NCBI GenBank assembly: GCA_023473205.1
Contig: JAMCYY010000114.1
Coordinates: forward strand, 1 to 7,233
Origin: Patescibacteria group bacterium
GTDB taxonomy: Bacteria > Patescibacteriota > Microgenomatia > UM-FILTER-40-11
Length of the DNA stretch: 7,233 bases
Direction: 5' to 3'
How positions within the stretch are numbered: position 1 is the first letter of the stretch; each line of letters opens with the position of its first letter. Below the pieces are notes generated by a model. It was given only the letters and a program-made list of their open reading frames with translations. It was not told the origin of the DNA and made no database searches. The position numbers and the translations under genes were made by a program. This document shows, piece after piece, positions 5,655 to 7,233 of this stretch.

Positions 5655-6005
5655 ATGAAACACAAAATAATATATTTTATCAGCCTTATTTTTATGGTAA
5701 TTACTTTAAGCGGACTTTTTAACAGAATTCTTATTTATCGGCGGATTAATCAAGAAATGGAGAAAAGAAAGAAAGAATTATCTGCTTTAACAGAGAAAAA
5801 CAAAGCTTTAGTGGTTCAATTGAAGGAAGTGAAAAGTTATCCTTATCAAAAGGAGTTGGCAGAAAAGATTTTAGGGACAAATTTTAAAATTCCTAAGGCG
5901 AGTGAAGAGGGGAAGATAGTTTTAGAACCAACTCCTACGGAAGCTGTCCTTAGTCCGACTCCTGTTCCTCATTGGCAAGAGTGGCGGGAAATTTTTGGGT
6001 TGTAA
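5655..6005 (+). CDS. FtsB/DivIC-like septum formation initiator family protein
   Basis: A 116-residue bitopic membrane protein resembling FtsB/DivIC, which with FtsL and FtsQ (DivIB) forms the divisome subcomplex that activates septal wall synthesis. Residues 1-4 are short and basic, about 5-26 form a transmembrane helix, and about 31-60 form a charged coiled coil (MEKRKKELSALTEKNKALVV). YPYQKELAEKILG at about 62-74 corresponds to the family stretch ending in AREKLG, and EEGKIVLEP resembles the usual G-E-I-V end. A Pro/Thr-rich tail (EPTPTEAVLSPTPVP) follows. The gene is divergent from the recombinase and ends 5 bases before the 3' end of a convergent tRNA-Met. No Shine-Dalgarno site or convincing promoter is seen. 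Small coiled-coil membrane proteins are easy to misassign, so the family call is moderately sure. Confidence 0.72.
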   Translation: MKHKIIYFISLIFMVITLSGLFNRILIYRRINQEMEKRKKELSALTEKNKALVVQLKEVKSYPYQKELAEKILGTNFKIPKASEEGKIVLEPTPTEAVLSPTPVPHWQEWREIFGL

Positions 6006-6010
6006 AGTAG

Positions 6011-6085
6011 TAGCAAGGGAGGGGATCGAACCCTCGAACCTCCGCGTTATGAGTGCGGCGCTCTAACCAACTGAGCTACCTTGCC
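6011..6085 (-). tRNA. tRNA-Met (elongator type), anticodon CAU
   Basis: Minus-strand cloverleaf: acceptor GGCAAGG (6085-6079) with CCTTGCT (6018-6012), where pair 1-72 is G/U; D arm GCTC...GAGC; anticodon loop CTCATAA; T arm GAGGG-TTCGATC-CCCTC; discriminator A at 6011; no encoded CCA. The G1-U72 acceptor and lack of three stacked G-C pairs next to the anticodon loop argue against an initiator. An Ile2 (lysidine) role cannot be excluded but is less likely with tRNA-Ile(UAU) present. A31/C39 is mismatched and the variable loop is 6 bases. Its first ten bases overlap the end of the upstream HTH gene, and no promoter of its own is seen. Confidence 0.92.
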
Positions 6086-6756
6086 GTTAAACTTAATCCG
6101 TAAATATAGCCTTTAATTTTTCTGAGAAAGTCAGTACTTTTTTTTACTCTAATTCTTAGGACTCCATGATAGTCTTCAGGGTGGTCGTATATCTTTTTCC
6201 ATTTTACCTTTTGGTAAAAGGCTTTTTGGAATTGTTCTTTTTTTACTCCCGTACATTCTGCCCAAAAATTTTCAATTTCTTCAATTTTTTCTCTAAATTC
6301 TTCGTTAACCCCAACCCGTAACCTTAAATCGTCCTCAGTATAGTCAAAACAAGATTTGAGCCAATGTATAAAGATTTTTACCATATTTGGGTCTGAATTG
6401 CAAAAACCAACCAAGTTATCACTTTTAAATCCTTCTGCCCAATATAAAGCAACTCCAGTTAAGAATAATTCTCTTTTATTTAGTATACCAATTTCATTTT
6501 TACCTTCTTCAAAAAGTTTTTTAGTTTTTTCTAATCTTTTTTGTTGCTGCTTAAGGGAATATTCTAAACGTTTACCATATTTTGGATCTTTTGCTCGTCT
6601 TTCAAGTTCTAAAATTTGAGATGGAGTTAATTTAATATCTTTACACCAAAGACTGACAGTACTAGGAGAAACTAAAAGTTGTTTGGCGATTACTTTTATA
6701 CTTTCTCCATTAGCCCACAAATTATGAGCTTTTGCTTTTAATTGGAATTTAGCCAT
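6076..6756 (-). CDS. HTH protein with LAGLIDADG-like C-terminal region
   Basis: A 226-residue protein of a type common in CPR and actinobacterial genomes. Residues about 18-40 (ESIKVIAKQLLVSPSTVSLW) form a resolvase/MerR-like helix-turn-helix, followed by a charged coiled coil (about 45-93). From 94 comes a region whose FLTGVALYWAEGF resembles a LAGLIDADG helix (Gly, then acidic residue before Gly), followed by FCNSDPNMVKIFIHWL and GVLRIRVKKSTDFLRKIKGYIYG, matching the beta strands and helices of one such domain. It may be a homing-endonuclease relative or a regulator descended from one; activity cannot be read from sequence. The frame runs up to a TTG at 6807, but that is a -35 box. ATG 6756 is chosen because GGGGG (6798-6794) lies in the wrong place for other starts and a short leader follows the promoter. 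The TAG stop lies in tRNA-Met bases 8-10, linking the two in one transcript. Confidence 0.75.
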   Translation of the reverse strand: MAKFQLKAKAHNLWANGESIKVIAKQLLVSPSTVSLWCKDIKLTPSQILELERRAKDPKYGKRLEYSLKQQQKRLEKTKKLFEEGKNEIGILNKRELFLTGVALYWAEGFKSDNLVGFCNSDPNMVKIFIHWLKSCFDYTEDDLRLRVGVNEEFREKIEEIENFWAECTGVKKEQFQKAFYQKVKWKKIYDHPEDYHGVLRIRVKKSTDFLRKIKGYIYGLSLTAR

Positions 6757-6761
6757 AACAA

Positions 6762-6800
6762 AACCCCCATTAAAAGACATATTGTCTAGTAATGGGGGTT
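6762..6800 (-). terminator. 39-base palindrome: terminator of the tRNA unit and/or operator of the HTH gene
   Basis: AACCCCCATTA (6762-6772) pairs perfectly with TAATGGGGGTT (6790-6800); after two mismatches, AGACA (6775-6779) pairs with TGTCT (6783-6787), leaving a 3-base loop centred on 6781. On the minus strand it starts 12 bases after the interrupted tRNA and is followed by TTGTT, so RNA from the tRNA promoter would meet a terminator-like hairpin. It also covers the -10 box and transcription start of the HTH gene, so it could be the binding site of that gene's own dimer. Confidence 0.6.
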
Positions 6801-6807
6801 CTGTCAA
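6779..6807 (-). promoter_or_regulatory. Sigma-70-type promoter of the HTH gene
   Basis: On the minus strand, TTGACA (6807-6802), 17-base spacer, CAATAT (6784-6779). The start of transcription would be near 6772, giving a leader of about 16 bases. The -10 lies at the centre of the palindrome 6762-6800. Confidence 0.7.
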
Positions 6808-6811
6808 TTTG

Positions 6812-7081
6812 TTGCGGGGCTGGGAATTGCGCCCAGTCTGCGAGATTATGCACCTTCTTACATTACTGTAAGGGTAGGACTATATCATCATCCGGCTAAG
6901 CCGGAGCTCGGCGTGTAGTCTCTACGGGGTCAACCCCGATGTGACATCGGGACGACTTCCCTCGGTATTGGCCTAACATTTAGTTAGGGTGTCCACCGAT
7001 ATAGCCAAGTTTTCTTTTGAAAATTACTTTTCAAAGGGCCCACTTCTACTAGCCTCGCGTGCGGCTTTACACTACCCCGCA
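6812..7081 (-). tRNA. CAU-anticodon tRNA interrupted by a group I intron (atypical Met/initiator-like)
   Basis: The 5' exon is 7081-7051 and the 3' exon 6850-6812. Joined, they give acceptor TGCGGGG/CCCCGCA with A73, a short D arm (GTG/CAC), anticodon stem CGAGG/TCTCG, loop CTCATAA with anticodon CAU, a 4-base variable region and T stem CTGGG/CCCAG. GCGGGG...CCCCGCAA resembles initiator acceptors, but position 1-72 is U-A, D pair 11-24 is U-A, and the anticodon stem lacks the three G-C pairs of initiators. The T loop is CGCAATT instead of TTCRANN, and the D loop has GCC instead of GG. CCA is not encoded. A strong promoter precedes it. Identity (fMet, Met or Ile2) is unresolved, and a decaying or specialised tRNA is possible. 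Confidence 0.75.
6851..7050 (-). ncRNA. Group I self-splicing intron, 200 nt, no ORF
   Basis: All core helices can be drawn, numbered along the minus strand. P1: exon GGCU (7054-7051) with guide GGCC (7040-7037), U-G at the splice site. P2: 7035-7016 with GUAA loop. P3: CUUGGC (7009-7004) with GCCGAG (6912-6907). P4: UCGGU (6999-6995) with ACCGA (6966-6962). P5: CCUAAC (6988-6983) with GUUAGG (6977-6972). P6: 6956-6929 with CCCGAUG/CAUCGGG. P7: GACUA (6920-6916) with UAGUC (6882-6878), inside the classic R-like GUAGAGACUACACG and S-like GAUAUAGUCC elements. P8: UCCGGC/GCCGGA (6905-6891). P9: CUUACA-GUAA-UGUAAG (6872-6857). The last base is the required G (6851). Size and design resemble the small tRNA introns of bacteria (IC3-like). 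With no endonuclease inside, it would rely on outside help to move. Confidence 0.93.
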
Positions 7082-7095
7082 TGTAGAATTAACTT

Positions 7096-7124
7096 ATTAT
7101 AGCTTTAAAGGGGAGAGAGGTCAA
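7096..7124 (-). promoter_or_regulatory. Strong sigma-70-type promoter of the intron-containing tRNA
   Basis: On the minus strand, TTGACC (7124-7119), 17-base spacer, perfect TATAAT (7101-7096). Transcription should begin about 8 bases before the tRNA 5' end at 7081. This is the best promoter in the window, which argues that the unusual tRNA is expressed. Confidence 0.85.
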
Positions 7125-7156
7125 CCCTAGGTTGTAGGAGCGTTGTATGCAAGTTT

Positions 7157-7233
7157 CTACAAGAGGCATAAAAATTTTTCTTCAATTTCCGCTACGCGGG
7201 ATTTGTCTTGGGCAATAACCAGGAAATTAAAGA
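7157..7233 (-). CDS. 3' end of an unidentified reading frame
   Basis: A frame open from the window edge to TAG at 7159-7157 gives 24 residues ending in AQDKSRVAEIEEKFLCLL. The composition is protein-like and its position fits a gene ending just upstream of the tRNA promoter. Too little is visible to name a family. No clear terminator follows it. Confidence 0.4.
   Translation of the reverse strand, partial: FNFLVIAQDKSRVAEIEEKFLCLL

Noticed and set aside
6356..6619. Plus-strand frame opposite the HTH gene
   Set aside because: Antisense shadow; the minus-strand protein has recognisable domains.
7131..7162. Terminator after the partial gene at the right end
   Set aside because: TTGTAG/CTACAA gives only a 6-bp AT-rich stem with a long loop and no T tract follows on the minus strand.

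Overview
The window looks like chromosomal DNA of a Candidate Phyla Radiation (Patescibacteria) bacterium, perhaps near Microgenomates. This is inferred from AT-rich DNA with the standard code (TAA and TAG end the genes and no in-frame UGA is needed), very short gene spacing, few Shine-Dalgarno sites, tRNAs without encoded CCA, and CPR-style versions of a membrane-anchored HerA/TraG-like ATPase, a four-helix-bundle suffix protein, a Xer-like recombinase with NDLR in place of HxLR, and a short FtsB-like protein. No marker gene allows a firm placement.

Layout, left part: bases 1-106 are an exact reverse-complement copy of 639-744, probably a contig-end or amplification chimera. After it come the 3' end of an unknown gene (to 438) and a large DNA-pumping or conjugation-type ATPase (548-2884). 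Next is a small module made of a frameshifted GxxExxY-family nuclease-like gene bracketed by inverted arrays of CGCTGA, then a tRNA-Ile with the rare bacterial anticodon UAU (3411-3483). Directly behind it is a four-helix-bundle suffix gene (3530-4075) preceded by an array of four 9-base repeats. A second copy of that array is coded inside the protein, and a third lies at the end of the next gene, a nitroreductase (4090-4704).

Layout, right part: a tyrosine recombinase (4726-5589, minus) has a strong, nearly leaderless promoter and is divergent from an FtsB/DivIC-like division gene (5655-6005, plus). On the minus strand, a transcription unit starts at a near-consensus promoter at 7096-7124. 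It contains a CAU-anticodon tRNA interrupted by a complete 200-nt group I intron, then a palindrome overlapping a second promoter, an HTH/LAGLIDADG-like gene (6076-6756), and an elongator-type tRNA-Met whose first bases contain that gene's stop codon. The window ends in the 3' end of another minus-strand reading frame.

The most notable items are the group I intron at an unusual position (after U33) in a tRNA with abnormal D and T loops; the two different repeat-bracketed small-gene modules on either side of tRNA-Ile(UAU), with matched repeat geometry; and the palindrome/promoter in front of the HTH gene.
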